The notes under the pieces were generated by a model that was not told where the DNA came from, made no database searches, and saw nothing but the letters and a program-made list of their open reading frames with translations. Positions 56,281 to 64,000 of a DNA stretch of 64,000 nucleotides are shown piece by piece (position 1 is the first letter of the stretch; every line of letters starts with the position of its first letter). The position numbers and the translations under genes were made by a program. The stretch comes from Dongia_A sp039808885. GTDB taxonomy: Bacteria > Pseudomonadota > Alphaproteobacteria > Dongiales > Dongiaceae. The stretch is taken from assembly GCA_039808885.1 (NCBI GenBank), contig JBDHTX010000001.1, forward strand, positions 186,001 through 250,000, in the 5' to 3' direction.

Positions 56281-56502
56281 TCAGGCGACGATGTCGAGCA
56301 GCGACTTGGTGAGGTCGTCCTGGGTCTTGAGGACCGCGACATTGGACTTGAAGTCGGCGGCGGCCAGCGACAGCGAAACCACATCCTCCGGGTTCAGCGA
56401 CCCTTCGGCGATGTTCTGCGCCGCCTGCTGCGTCTTTTCCTCGGCCTTCTTCAGGCCCTCGATCGCCACCTGAGCGGCGCTGCCCAAACCGGAGATTTCC
56501 AC
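56281..56502 (-). CDS. Small flagellar-rod-C-terminus-like helical protein
   Basis: 73 residues from a GTG with GGGAG upstream. The second half (EDVVSLSLAAADFKSNVAVL, then KTQDDLTKSLLDIVA) resembles the C-terminal helix of flagellar rod/hook proteins (FlgC/FlgG type). It lacks everything else of a rod protein, so it is a stand-alone module. First gene of the string leading to the TPR-PRMT gene. Confidence 0.55.
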   Translation of the reverse strand: MEISGLGSAAQVAIEGLKKAEEKTQQAAQNIAEGSLNPEDVVSLSLAAADFKSNVAVLKTQDDLTKSLLDIVA

Positions 56503-56684
56503 GCGACTGCACTCCCTGCCTGACTTGCCGGAACTCTACCGGCTGAATATTAATGAACCCTTGCGCGGATCGGCGCCAGCCCGTCCGCCGCACACCCCCA
56601 TACAAAGGTCGTAAGGTTGGCGATTCCGCTTGCCAGCGGCAAAAGTCTTACCTTAGCTAGTGCAATATCGCACTTGCGAAATAG

Positions 56685-57608
56685 ATGGACCCGATCATGC
56701 CGCGCCTGACTTCCAGCTTTTCCGCCATCCGTCCGCGCCGCTCGGTCCTCTACATGCCGGGCAGCAACGCCCGGGCGCTGGAAAAGGCCGCCAGTCTGCC
56801 CGCCGACGGGCTGATCCTGGATCTCGAGGATTCGGTGGCGCCGGAGGCCAAGGCGGCCGCCCGCGATCTGGTCGCCAAGGCGGTAGGCGCCGAGCGGAGA
56901 AACTTCGGGGCGCGCGAGGTGATCGTGCGGGTCAACGGCCTCGACACGCCGTGGGGCCACGACGACGTGATGGCCGCGGCGCGGCTGAACGCCGACGCCA
57001 TCCTGTTCCCGAAAGTGAGCACCGCCGAGGACGTGATGGCGGCGATCCGGGCGCTGGAGGCGGCGGGTGCGCCGGAGACGCTGCCGCTCTGGATCATGGC
57101 GGAGACGCCGCGCGGCATCCTGGAGATCGAGCGGGTGGCCGCGGCGCATCCGCGGCTGGAATGCATCGTCGCCGGCACCTCGGACCTGACCCGCGAATTG
57201 CGCGCCCGCCACACGCCCAACCGCGACGGCGTCTTCACCGCCCTGTCGCTGATCGTGCTGGCGGCCCGCACCCACGGCCTCGACGTGCTGGACGGCGTGT
57301 TCCTCGACCTGGAGGACGAGGCGGGCTTCGCCTTCGCCTGCGAGCAGGGCCGCAACATGGGCTTCGACGGCAAGACCCTGATCCACCCGAAGCAGCTCGC
57401 CGCCGCCAACCGCATCTTCGCGCCGACGGAAAAGGAACTGCAGACCGCCGCCAAGGTGGTCGCCGCCTGGACCGAGGCGCGCGCCCAGGGCAAGGGCATC
57501 TGCGTGGTCGACGGCCGCCTGATCGAGAAGCTGCATGTCGAGGAGTTCGAGCGGATGATCGCCCTCGACCGGGCGATCCTGGGCGCCCAGGCCGCCAACG
57601 CGGCCTGA
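56685..57608 (+). CDS. HpcH/HpaI aldolase family, CitE-like CoA-ester lyase
   Basis: 307-residue TIM barrel of the citrate lyase beta / malyl-CoA lyase family: RRSVLYMPGSNARALEKAAS near 19-38, LILDLEDSVAPEAKAAARD (Mg ligand region), LWIMAETPRGILEIERV, FDGKTLIHPKQLAAAN. Likely cleaves a malyl- or citramalyl-type CoA ester, or is a thioesterase; exact substrate unknown. ATG at 56697 is an alternative start. Divergent from the small motility-like gene over 182 bp. Confidence 0.85.
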   Translation: MDPIMPRLTSSFSAIRPRRSVLYMPGSNARALEKAASLPADGLILDLEDSVAPEAKAAARDLVAKAVGAERRNFGAREVIVRVNGLDTPWGHDDVMAAARLNADAILFPKVSTAEDVMAAIRALEAAGAPETLPLWIMAETPRGILEIERVAAAHPRLECIVAGTSDLTRELRARHTPNRDGVFTALSLIVLAARTHGLDVLDGVFLDLEDEAGFAFACEQGRNMGFDGKTLIHPKQLAAANRIFAPTEKELQTAAKVVAAWTEARAQGKGICVVDGRLIEKLHVEEFERMIALDRAILGAQAANAA

Positions 57609-57632
57609 GCCGGGTCTATTTCTGAGCCGGAC

Positions 57633-58028
57633 CTATTTCAGGCCCTTCACCATCTTCTTGATGTCGTCGCAGGCGCTTTTCGGCGCGGCGGGATCGTTGC
57701 AGACCGCGTCGATCATCAGCGGCCGCAGCTTGGGGCAGGCGGTCAGGATCTCAGCCTGGTAGCTCGCCGGGTCGCCGAAGGGGAACTTCTCGTAGGGCTT
57801 CTGCTCCATCACCGCCTGCTTGAAGGCGGGATCGGCAAGCTTCTCCTCGGTCTTCGCCTTGCAATCGCAATTGGCCTCGACCGACTTCGGATCCTTGCCG
57901 ATCCAATAGGATTCGGTTTCCAGGCAAGTGTTGTAGAGGTAGTTCTGGAATGGGTCGTCGGCGGACTTCACCATCTGCGCGGATAGCGACAAGGCGAGAA
58001 GAGCAGCAACAAGCAGGCAGGCGCGCAT
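57633..58028 (-). CDS. Hypothetical secreted Cys-rich protein
   Basis: 131 residues with a signal peptide (cleavage near residue 22, before DDPFQNY). Mature part has six cysteines (NTCLE, NCDCK, TACPK, VCND, SACDD), suggesting disulfides in the periplasm. No family recognised. Starts 8 bp after the upstream unknown gene, so co-transcribed. Confidence 0.7.
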   Translation of the reverse strand: MRACLLVAALLALSLSAQMVKSADDPFQNYLYNTCLETESYWIGKDPKSVEANCDCKAKTEEKLADPAFKQAVMEQKPYEKFPFGDPASYQAEILTACPKLRPLMIDAVCNDPAAPKSACDDIKKMVKGLK

Positions 58029-58036
58029 TTCGGGAC

Positions 58037-59095
58037 CTAGTTCTGATTTTCGGCCGGAACCAACTCGGCATGGTCGAACGTACTTGTAATCTCCACCATG
58101 CCCTCCGCCACGACAACATACCCAGTCCCATCCCAGCCCAGCAACTGAAAGGAGGGCGGCATCCACAGCAGACCTCGCCAGTACCGGCCGACCGCCAGGA
58201 CGTAGCGTTTGCCATCCGCCTCGACCAGTCGTGCGACCGTGTCGAAGTGTTCCAGCCCCCTCGGGCCTTCCACGTTCGACCAGGGTTTGTCGCCGAGATT
58301 GCTGGACAGCCGGTCCCCGTCCAGCAGCAGCTGCAAGGCCCCATCCACCGCATCGGCCGCGGGACTGGCGACCACCGGCTCGAACGCGCGCGCGATCTCA
58401 GTCTCATCGCCGCGCACATCGCCGGCGCGCATGACTGCCAGGACTACCGGCAAGAGCGCTGCTCCCGGCGCTCCGACAGGCCAATCCAGCGCCAGCACAT
58501 CGTTGTAGACGGCCCGGACGCTGCAGGCGATGCCGTATTGACCTTGATCCTGCCTCCCGGTCGCAAGCACGTCATAGACGACGCTGGATCGGCGCCCATC
58601 GGTCTTGGCTTCCGCCTCGATCATGACGGGAATCGCACCCTGCGCCGTCGCGACCAGCTGCATGCTGGCCACCCCACAGGTCGCGTTGAATTCATTGATC
58701 TCGGTTGACAGCTCCAGCTTCCCGTCGCGCTCTTCGAGCGCGTAGCCGGAGACGCATTTCCCCGCCGGGCCGGCGCTTTCGAACACGCCAATCGCGCCCG
58801 CTCCGTTCCGGCCGATCTCGATGGTCTCGTGCCATTCCGGCCGGCCATCGATGTAGCGCTCCCGCAACTCCGCTCTGGCCTGTTCCGACAAGGGTGGCTC
58901 GAACGGCTTTGCCAGCAGGATGTCGATGTCGTCATCCGACCAGGCGCGGATGCCATGCATCGGTCGCGATTCTTGCAGCGGAATTACCTTCACGAGTTCC
59001 CGGCACGGCGCCTCGTCGGCGGAAGCGCCAAGAGGCATCAAGAGCACAATCAGGGCCATGCCGCAGGTCCGCCTCATCACCGCATGACGCTCCAT
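58037..59095 (-). CDS. Hypothetical secreted protein
   Basis: About 352 residues, signal peptide ending near GASADEAPC, no family recognised. Contains WSDDDIDILLAKPFEPPL, then a beta-rich region with paired cysteines (KCVSG, ATCGV) and a tryptophan-rich end (RYWRGLLWMPPSFQLLGWDG). GC lower than neighbours. Start uncertain between 59095 and 59077. Divergent from the dehydratase gene. Confidence 0.65.
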   Translation of the reverse strand: MERHAVMRRTCGMALIVLLMPLGASADEAPCRELVKVIPLQESRPMHGIRAWSDDDIDILLAKPFEPPLSEQARAELRERYIDGRPEWHETIEIGRNGAGAIGVFESAGPAGKCVSGYALEERDGKLELSTEINEFNATCGVASMQLVATAQGAIPVMIEAEAKTDGRRSSVVYDVLATGRQDQGQYGIACSVRAVYNDVLALDWPVGAPGAALLPVVLAVMRAGDVRGDETEIARAFEPVVASPAADAVDGALQLLLDGDRLSSNLGDKPWSNVEGPRGLEHFDTVARLVEADGKRYVLAVGRYWRGLLWMPPSFQLLGWDGTGYVVVAEGMVEITSTFDHAELVPAENQN

Positions 59096-59161
59096 TGACA
59101 GCCAAGGCCCCATCGCCCCATCAATGTCACCCATCTTCGCCCAGTTCCGGATCCCGCCCAA

Positions 59162-60265
59162 ATGAAAATCACGTCAATCCGCGCCTATCAGGTCGACCTG
59201 CCGCTGCACGAGGGGACCTACAAGTGGTCCGGCGGCAATTCGGTCACCGTGTTCGATTCCACCGTCGTCGAGGTCCAGACCGATGCCGGGGTGACCGGCT
59301 ATGGCGAGGTCTGCCCGCTGGGCCCCGCCTACCTGCCGGCCTATGCCGCCGGCGTGCGCACGGGCTTGAAGGAGATCGGGCCGAAGCTGATCGGCCTCGA
59401 CCCGCGCGATCTCGGCGTCCTGAACCGGCGCATGGACCAGGCGCTGCGCGGCCACCCCTATGTGAAGTCCGGCATCGACGTCGCCTGCTGGGACATCCTG
59501 GGCAAGGTTTCCGGCCTGCCCGTTGTCACCCTGCTCGGCGGGCGCTATGGCGAGGATTTCCTGCTCTACCGCGCCATCAGCCAGGAAAGCCCGGCGGAGA
59601 TGGCCAAGCGCGTGCACCAGTACCGCGCCGAGGGCTACACCAAGTTCCAGCTGAAAGTGGGCGGCGACCCCGATGTCGATATCGAGCGCATCCGCGCCAC
59701 CTCCAAGGAGCTGAAGCCCGGCGACGTGCTGATCGCCGACGCCAATACCGGCTGGCTGATGCACCAGGCGACGCGCGTGGTCGACGCGGTCAAGGACATC
59801 GACGTCTATATCGAGCAGCCCTGCATGTCCTACGAGGAGTGCCGGACGATCCGCGAACGCACCCAGCGGCCCTTCGTGCTGGACGAGGTGATCGATTCGC
59901 TCAGCGCCGTCCTGCGCGGCTACGAGGATCGCGCCATGGACGTGATCAACCTGAAAATCTCCAAGGTCGGCGGCCTGACCAAGGCGCGGCAGATCCGCGA
60001 CCTCTGCGTGGCGCTCGGCATCGCCATGACCATCGAGGATACCTGGGGCGGCGACATCGTCACCGCGGCAATCGCGCATCTCGCCCATTCGACGCCGCCG
60101 GAATTCCTGTTCTCGGCGACCGATTTCAACTCCTACGTCACCCGCTCCATCGCCGAGGGCGCGCCGCAGCGTGTGATGGGCCGCGCCAAGGCATCCGACC
60201 AGCCCGGCCTTGGCACCCGGCCGCGCATGGACGTGCTGGGCAAGCCGGTGCTCGAAATCAGGTGA
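59162..60265 (+). CDS. Enolase-superfamily enzyme, cis-3-hydroxy-L-proline dehydratase-like
   Basis: 367 residues, mandelate racemase/muconate lactonizing fold. Catalytic Lys pair in YTKFQLKVGG near 158-165; metal ligands in DANTGW, YIEQPC and LDEVID; second-side Lys in NLKISKVGG near 265; TIEDTWGGDI near 285-294. Overall sequence fits the cis-3-hydroxyproline dehydratase / proline-betaine epimerase group; exact reaction unproven. Followed by a coupled GNAT gene (GTGA overlap). Confidence 0.78.
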   Translation: MKITSIRAYQVDLPLHEGTYKWSGGNSVTVFDSTVVEVQTDAGVTGYGEVCPLGPAYLPAYAAGVRTGLKEIGPKLIGLDPRDLGVLNRRMDQALRGHPYVKSGIDVACWDILGKVSGLPVVTLLGGRYGEDFLLYRAISQESPAEMAKRVHQYRAEGYTKFQLKVGGDPDVDIERIRATSKELKPGDVLIADANTGWLMHQATRVVDAVKDIDVYIEQPCMSYEECRTIRERTQRPFVLDEVIDSLSAVLRGYEDRAMDVINLKISKVGGLTKARQIRDLCVALGIAMTIEDTWGGDIVTAAIAHLAHSTPPEFLFSATDFNSYVTRSIAEGAPQRVMGRAKASDQPGLGTRPRMDVLGKPVLEIR

Positions 60266-60723
60266 GCGGACTCGCCTTCCGCCGCGCGGCGCCGGCCGAT
60301 GCCGCGCTGGTCGCGGCGATCACCGATGCCGCCTATGCCAAATGGGTGCCGGTGATCGGCCGCAAGCCGAAACCGATGATTGCGGATTACCACGTCGCGA
60401 TCCGCGATCACCTGGTCGAACTGGCGTTTCTCGACGACCGGGCAATCGGCCTGATCGAGATGATCCCGGCCGCGGATCATCTGCTGCTGGAGAACATCGC
60501 CGTCGACCCGGCGGCGCACGGCCAGGGCATCGGCCGCCGCCTGATGCAGCGCGTCGAGCAGCATGCGATCGAGAGGGGCTTGCCCGTGGTGCGGCTCTAC
60601 ACCAACAAGGCCTTCGCCACGAATCTCGGTTTCTACCAGCGCCTCGGCTACGCGATCGAGCGCGAGGAGCCCTACAAGGAAGGCTTCACGGTCTATTTCG
60701 CCAAAGCGGTCGGCAAAGCCTAG
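60262..60723 (+). CDS. GNAT family N-acetyltransferase
   Basis: 153 residues. GNAT core: LENIAVDPAAHGQGIGRRLM near 78-97 (acetyl-CoA pyrophosphate loop), RLYTNKAFATNLGFYQRLGY near 115-134. Acetylates an amine; substrate unknown. GTG start overlaps the dehydratase stop, so expression is coupled; stop overlaps convergent phhA by four bases. Confidence 0.87.
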   Translation: MSGLAFRRAAPADAALVAAITDAAYAKWVPVIGRKPKPMIADYHVAIRDHLVELAFLDDRAIGLIEMIPAADHLLLENIAVDPAAHGQGIGRRLMQRVEQHAIERGLPVVRLYTNKAFATNLGFYQRLGYAIEREEPYKEGFTVYFAKAVGKA

Positions 60724-61607
60724 CCGGCCTTGCGCCGCTTCCAGGCGCCGGTGCCGCGGGTGAATACGCGGTCGGCGGGCAGCACGGCGTCCGGGGCGAT
60801 GTCCGGCAGGGCGCGCACGCGCGCATAGAGCGGCCGCAGATCCTGCTGCAGCGCCCGGAACAGCTGCTGGAAACTCTCGAGCACGAAATAGGTCTGCTGG
60901 AAATCGTCGATGCGATAGGCGGTGCGCATGACGCGTTCGAGATCGAAGCCGATGCGATTGGGACTCGCATCGTCGACGCTGAAGGCGGTCTCGGCGAAGG
61001 ACGAAAGCATCCCGGCGCCATAGGCCTTGATGCCACCCGTCTTGTCATCGGAGCTCTCGCGAATCAGGCCGAACTCCACCGTGTACCAGTAGAGCCGCGC
61101 CAGGATCGCCGTGGCCCCCAGGCGCTCGGCCTCCGCGCCCTTCTCGCCATAGAGCTGCAGGAAATCGGCGAAGACCGGGTCGAACAGCAGCGGCACATGG
61201 CCGAAGAAGTCGTGGAAGATGTCGGGCTCGACCAGGTAGTCGATCTCCTCCGGCTTGCGCAGCCAGACCGTCACCGGGAATTGCCGGCGCGCCAGATGGG
61301 CGAAGAAGGCGGCATCGGGAATGAAGCCCGGCACGGCCACGAGGCGCCAGCCGGTGGCGCGAAGCAGCTTCTCCGACACCCGCGCAAGATCGGGAATCGC
61401 GGCGCCGAAATCGAGCTCCGCCAACGCATCCTTCACCGGCTGCGCCGCATAGCGCGGCATCAGCGCGATCTGGCGCTGATAGAGCCTGCGCCACAGCGCA
61501 TGGTCGGCCTGCGCGTAGGCCGCGTAGTCCTGCGTCGTGGAGAAGTCCGCGGCGGCCCGCGAATAGTCGCCGCGCAAGGCGTGATCGGTGGTGGCGACGG
61601 TGAACAT
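60720..61607 (-). CDS. phhA: Phenylalanine 4-monooxygenase
   Basis: Iron(II)- and tetrahydropterin-dependent hydroxylation of phenylalanine to tyrosine. 295 residues, bacterial catalytic domain only. Iron ligands: HxxxxH in DIFHDFFGHVPLL near 130-140 and Glu in YWYTVEFGLI near 180. Follows hppD by 17 bp on the same strand; together they run Phe to homogentisate. Confidence 0.96.
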   Translation of the reverse strand: MFTVATTDHALRGDYSRAAADFSTTQDYAAYAQADHALWRRLYQRQIALMPRYAAQPVKDALAELDFGAAIPDLARVSEKLLRATGWRLVAVPGFIPDAAFFAHLARRQFPVTVWLRKPEEIDYLVEPDIFHDFFGHVPLLFDPVFADFLQLYGEKGAEAERLGATAILARLYWYTVEFGLIRESSDDKTGGIKAYGAGMLSSFAETAFSVDDASPNRIGFDLERVMRTAYRIDDFQQTYFVLESFQQLFRALQQDLRPLYARVRALPDIAPDAVLPADRVFTRGTGAWKRRKAG

Positions 61608-61624
61608 GACCGGCCTCCTCTCGG

Positions 61625-62731
<1,107 letters not shown>

Positions 62732-62800
62732 CGACCGGCTCCCACAAAGCGCCTGAAATCACTGAACAAATAATAATGCATTCGGCTTGCGTGTTCCGTG

Positions 62801-62827
62801 AGAACTGAGGCAGGATGTCGCAGTTCT
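62801..62827. promoter_or_regulatory. Inverted repeat in the hppD/lrp divergent promoter
   Basis: AGAACTG (62801-62807) and CAGTTCT (62821-62827), perfect arms with 13 bp between, 36-62 bases before the regulator start. Candidate operator for the adjoining Lrp-type regulator. Confidence 0.5.
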
Positions 62828-62862
62828 TTGCACGAGATTTGCGATGGAGAGGCCACTCACGC

Positions 62863-63360
62863 ATGAATGATGCATCCGGGTTGGACCAATTCGACCTCAA
62901 GCTGCTGGACGCCCTGCAGCGCGACGGTCGGCTGACCAATGCCGAGCTGGGCGAAATCGTCCATCTCTCCGCCTCCCAGGTCTCGCGCCGGGTGCAGCGC
63001 CTGATCGAGAGCGGCTATATCACCCGCTTCCAGGCGGTGCTGAACCGGCAGAAGCTGGGCCTCGGCCTGACCGCCTATTGCCTGGTGACGCTGAAAATCC
63101 ATGGCGGCGACAGCATGCTGGCCTTCCATGAACGGGTCCGCGCGCTGCCCGAGGTGCTGGAATGCCAGTCGCTGACCGGGGAGGCCGATTACCTGCTGAA
63201 GGTCGCCGTGACCGATTTGAAACGGTTCGCCGATTTCATGTCGGAGCACCTGATGAAGGCGCCGGAGGTGGCCAATATCCGCTCCTCCATCGTCCTGGAA
63301 AGCATAAAAGAATCAAACGCTTATCCGATTTCTGCGGCCAGCAGGCCGGGGCGGGGCTGA
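62863..63360 (+). CDS. Lrp/AsnC family transcriptional regulator
   Basis: 165 residues: winged HTH (LDQFDLKLLDALQRDGRLTN; LSASQVSRRVQRLIESGYIT near 30-50) and RAM/ACT-like effector domain (LTGEADYLLKVAVTDLKRFA; the C-terminal SSIVLESIKE). Divergent from hppD-phhA, so it probably controls aromatic amino acid breakdown. ATG at 62863 gives the normal short N-terminus; an in-frame start at 62815 is rejected. Confidence 0.93.
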   Translation: MNDASGLDQFDLKLLDALQRDGRLTNAELGEIVHLSASQVSRRVQRLIESGYITRFQAVLNRQKLGLGLTAYCLVTLKIHGGDSMLAFHERVRALPEVLECQSLTGEADYLLKVAVTDLKRFADFMSEHLMKAPEVANIRSSIVLESIKESNAYPISAASRPGRG

Positions 63361-63394
63361 GGCGCCGGAGCCGGCCGCGCAACGCGACGCGACA

Positions 63395-63423
63395 TTGACT
63401 CAGGCACACCGTTTCTCTATACA
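63395..63423 (+). promoter_or_regulatory. Sigma70 promoter of rpmH-rnpA
   Basis: TTGACT (63395-63400), 17-bp spacer, TATACA (63418-63423): close to consensus with ideal spacing, 45 bases before rpmH. Confidence 0.75.
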
Positions 63424-63467
63424 GCCGCCTCAATTCGCGAAGCATTTGGAAATCAAGGAGTTTTGTC

Positions 63468-63602
63468 GTGAAGCGCACTTATCAGCCGAGTGCACTGGTT
63501 CGCAAGCGCCGCCACGGCTTCCGCACGCGCTCGGCGACGGTCGGCGGCCGCAAGGTCCTCGCCAATCGCCGGCGCCAGGGCCGCAAGCGTCTCAGCGCCT
63601 GA
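63468..63602 (+). CDS. rpmH: 50S ribosomal protein L34
   Basis: 44-residue, very basic ribosomal protein: MKRTYQPSALVRKRRHGFRT, then GGRKVLANRRRQGRKRLSA. GTG start at 63468 with AAGGAG seven bases upstream. Precedes rnpA in the conserved rpmH-rnpA order. Confidence 0.97.
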   Translation: MKRTYQPSALVRKRRHGFRTRSATVGGRKVLANRRRQGRKRLSA

Positions 63603-63611
63603 GATCGATCG

Positions 63612-64000
63612 ATGATCGGCCGCCTGAAGCGGCGGGCCGAATTCCTTCAGGTGGCGGCGGCAAATCGCAAGTGGGTCGCCCCCGGATTGATCCTTCAGGT
63701 CCGCCGCCAGCCAGAACCACACGCATCGCCGACCGAAGCCGCCGCAGCGCCTGCGGCGGCCGAAGCGATTCGCGCCGAGCCGATCCGGGTCGGCTTCACC
63801 GCCAGCCGCAAGGTCGGCAACGCGGTGAAGCGCAACCGCGCCCGCCGGCGTTTGCGCGCCGTGGCCGAGCAGGTGCTGCCCGCCCATGCCGAGGCCGGCC
63901 ATGACTTCGTGCTGATCGCGCGCCCGGCCACCGTCGACCGCGCCTTTCCGTCCCTCATCGGCGACCTGGTCGCCGGCCTGAAGCGGCTGAAGCTCTATCA
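63612..64000 (+). CDS. rnpA: Ribonuclease P protein component (3' end cut)
   Basis: Protein subunit of RNase P, which matures tRNA 5' ends. Starts IGRLKRRAEFLQVAAANRKW; RNP motif region VGNAVKRNRARRRLRAVAEQ near 75-95. An Ala/Pro-rich insertion (SPTEAAAAPAAAEAIRAEP, near 44-62) separates the first strand from the core, a variant seen in some alphaproteobacteria. The window ends before the stop. Confidence 0.95.
   Translation, partial: MIGRLKRRAEFLQVAAANRKWVAPGLILQVRRQPEPHASPTEAAAAPAAAEAIRAEPIRVGFTASRKVGNAVKRNRARRRLRAVAEQVLPAHAEAGHDFVLIARPATVDRAFPSLIGDLVAGLKRLKLY

Noticed and set aside
56640..56684. GTGC-AATATC-GCAC inverted repeat before the CitE-like gene as a fatty-acid regulator site
   Set aside because: Too short and not clearly matching any known operator; noted only.
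63361..64000. Replication origin near rpmH-rnpA
   Set aside because: No DnaA boxes or AT-rich region seen, and this gene pair is not tied to oriC in alphaproteobacteria.

Overview
The window is about 68-70% GC, with nearly continuous coding on both strands. It carries chromosomal housekeeping genes (ctaA, metXW, gloB, rpmH-rnpA), a PhaR-type polyhydroxybutyrate locus, a repeat whose translation gives the alphaproteobacterial REP peptide pattern (RVKPGND), and GTG/TTG starts with many ATGA overlaps. This points to an alphaproteobacterium, most likely Rhodospirillales-like; the genus cannot be named from sequence alone. No tRNA, rRNA, CRISPR array, transposase or prophage was seen. No gap between genes exceeds about 300 bp.

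Layout. 1-1771 (-): end of a polyamine-type ABC transporter operon. 1927-4133 (-): heme A synthase coupled to a CobW-family metal GTPase, then cytidine deaminase and a DUF486 membrane protein. 5141-7180 (-): NADH:flavin oxidoreductase/demethylase. 7454-15272 (+): complete leucine/isovalerate operon liuABCDE with a translationally coupled FAD amine oxidase. 15331-16695 (-): D-amino-acid deaminase/aldolase-like PLP enzyme. 16853-20963 (-): ureide operon puuE-alc-allA-aceB. 21073-23921: pseudouridine synthase, DMT exporter, VOC protein and an orphan small ORF. 23918-29660 (-): six-gene aromatic amino acid operon (chorismate mutase/prephenate dehydratase-like, hisC, tyrA, second chorismate mutase, glycosyltransferase, phosphodiesterase). 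29857-35173: metXW, two methyltransferases, gloB and a glutathione transferase. 35177-36677 (-): DMT transporter and membrane protein flanking a 15-bp tandem repeat. 36755-41724: PHB locus (phaE-like, phaC, phaA, phaB, AhpD-like; divergent phaR). 41729-47844 (-): polar amino acid ABC transporter, two aminotransferases and a DMT exporter. 47984-51984: acetoacetyl-CoA synthetase and a tandem DMT pair. 51981-56502: DUF1232 protein, SEL1 protein and a five-gene string OsmC / Asp-Glu racemase / TPR-PRMT / two small motility-like proteins. 56685-60723: CitE-like lyase, two unknown secreted proteins, an enolase-superfamily dehydratase and a GNAT. 60720-63360: phhA-hppD with a divergent Lrp regulator. 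63468-64000: rpmH and truncated rnpA.

Working together. Leucine breakdown (liu) yields acetyl-CoA and acetoacetate. The acetoacetyl-CoA synthetase re-activates acetoacetate, phaA/phaB/phaC can store it as PHB, and phhA/hppD supply acetoacetate from aromatic amino acids. The ureide operon ends in malate synthase, which consumes the glyoxylate it releases. The most unusual signals are: a 278-nt out-of-frame overlap between a PhaE-like gene and phaC, with a strong internal ribosome binding site and TTG start; a bacterial TPR-PRMT (PRMT7/9-like) protein lacking the second Glu of the double-E loop and coupled to a racemase and an OsmC protein; perfect TGCA-type palindromes at the PHB promoters; and a 15-bp tandem array of small inverted repeats.
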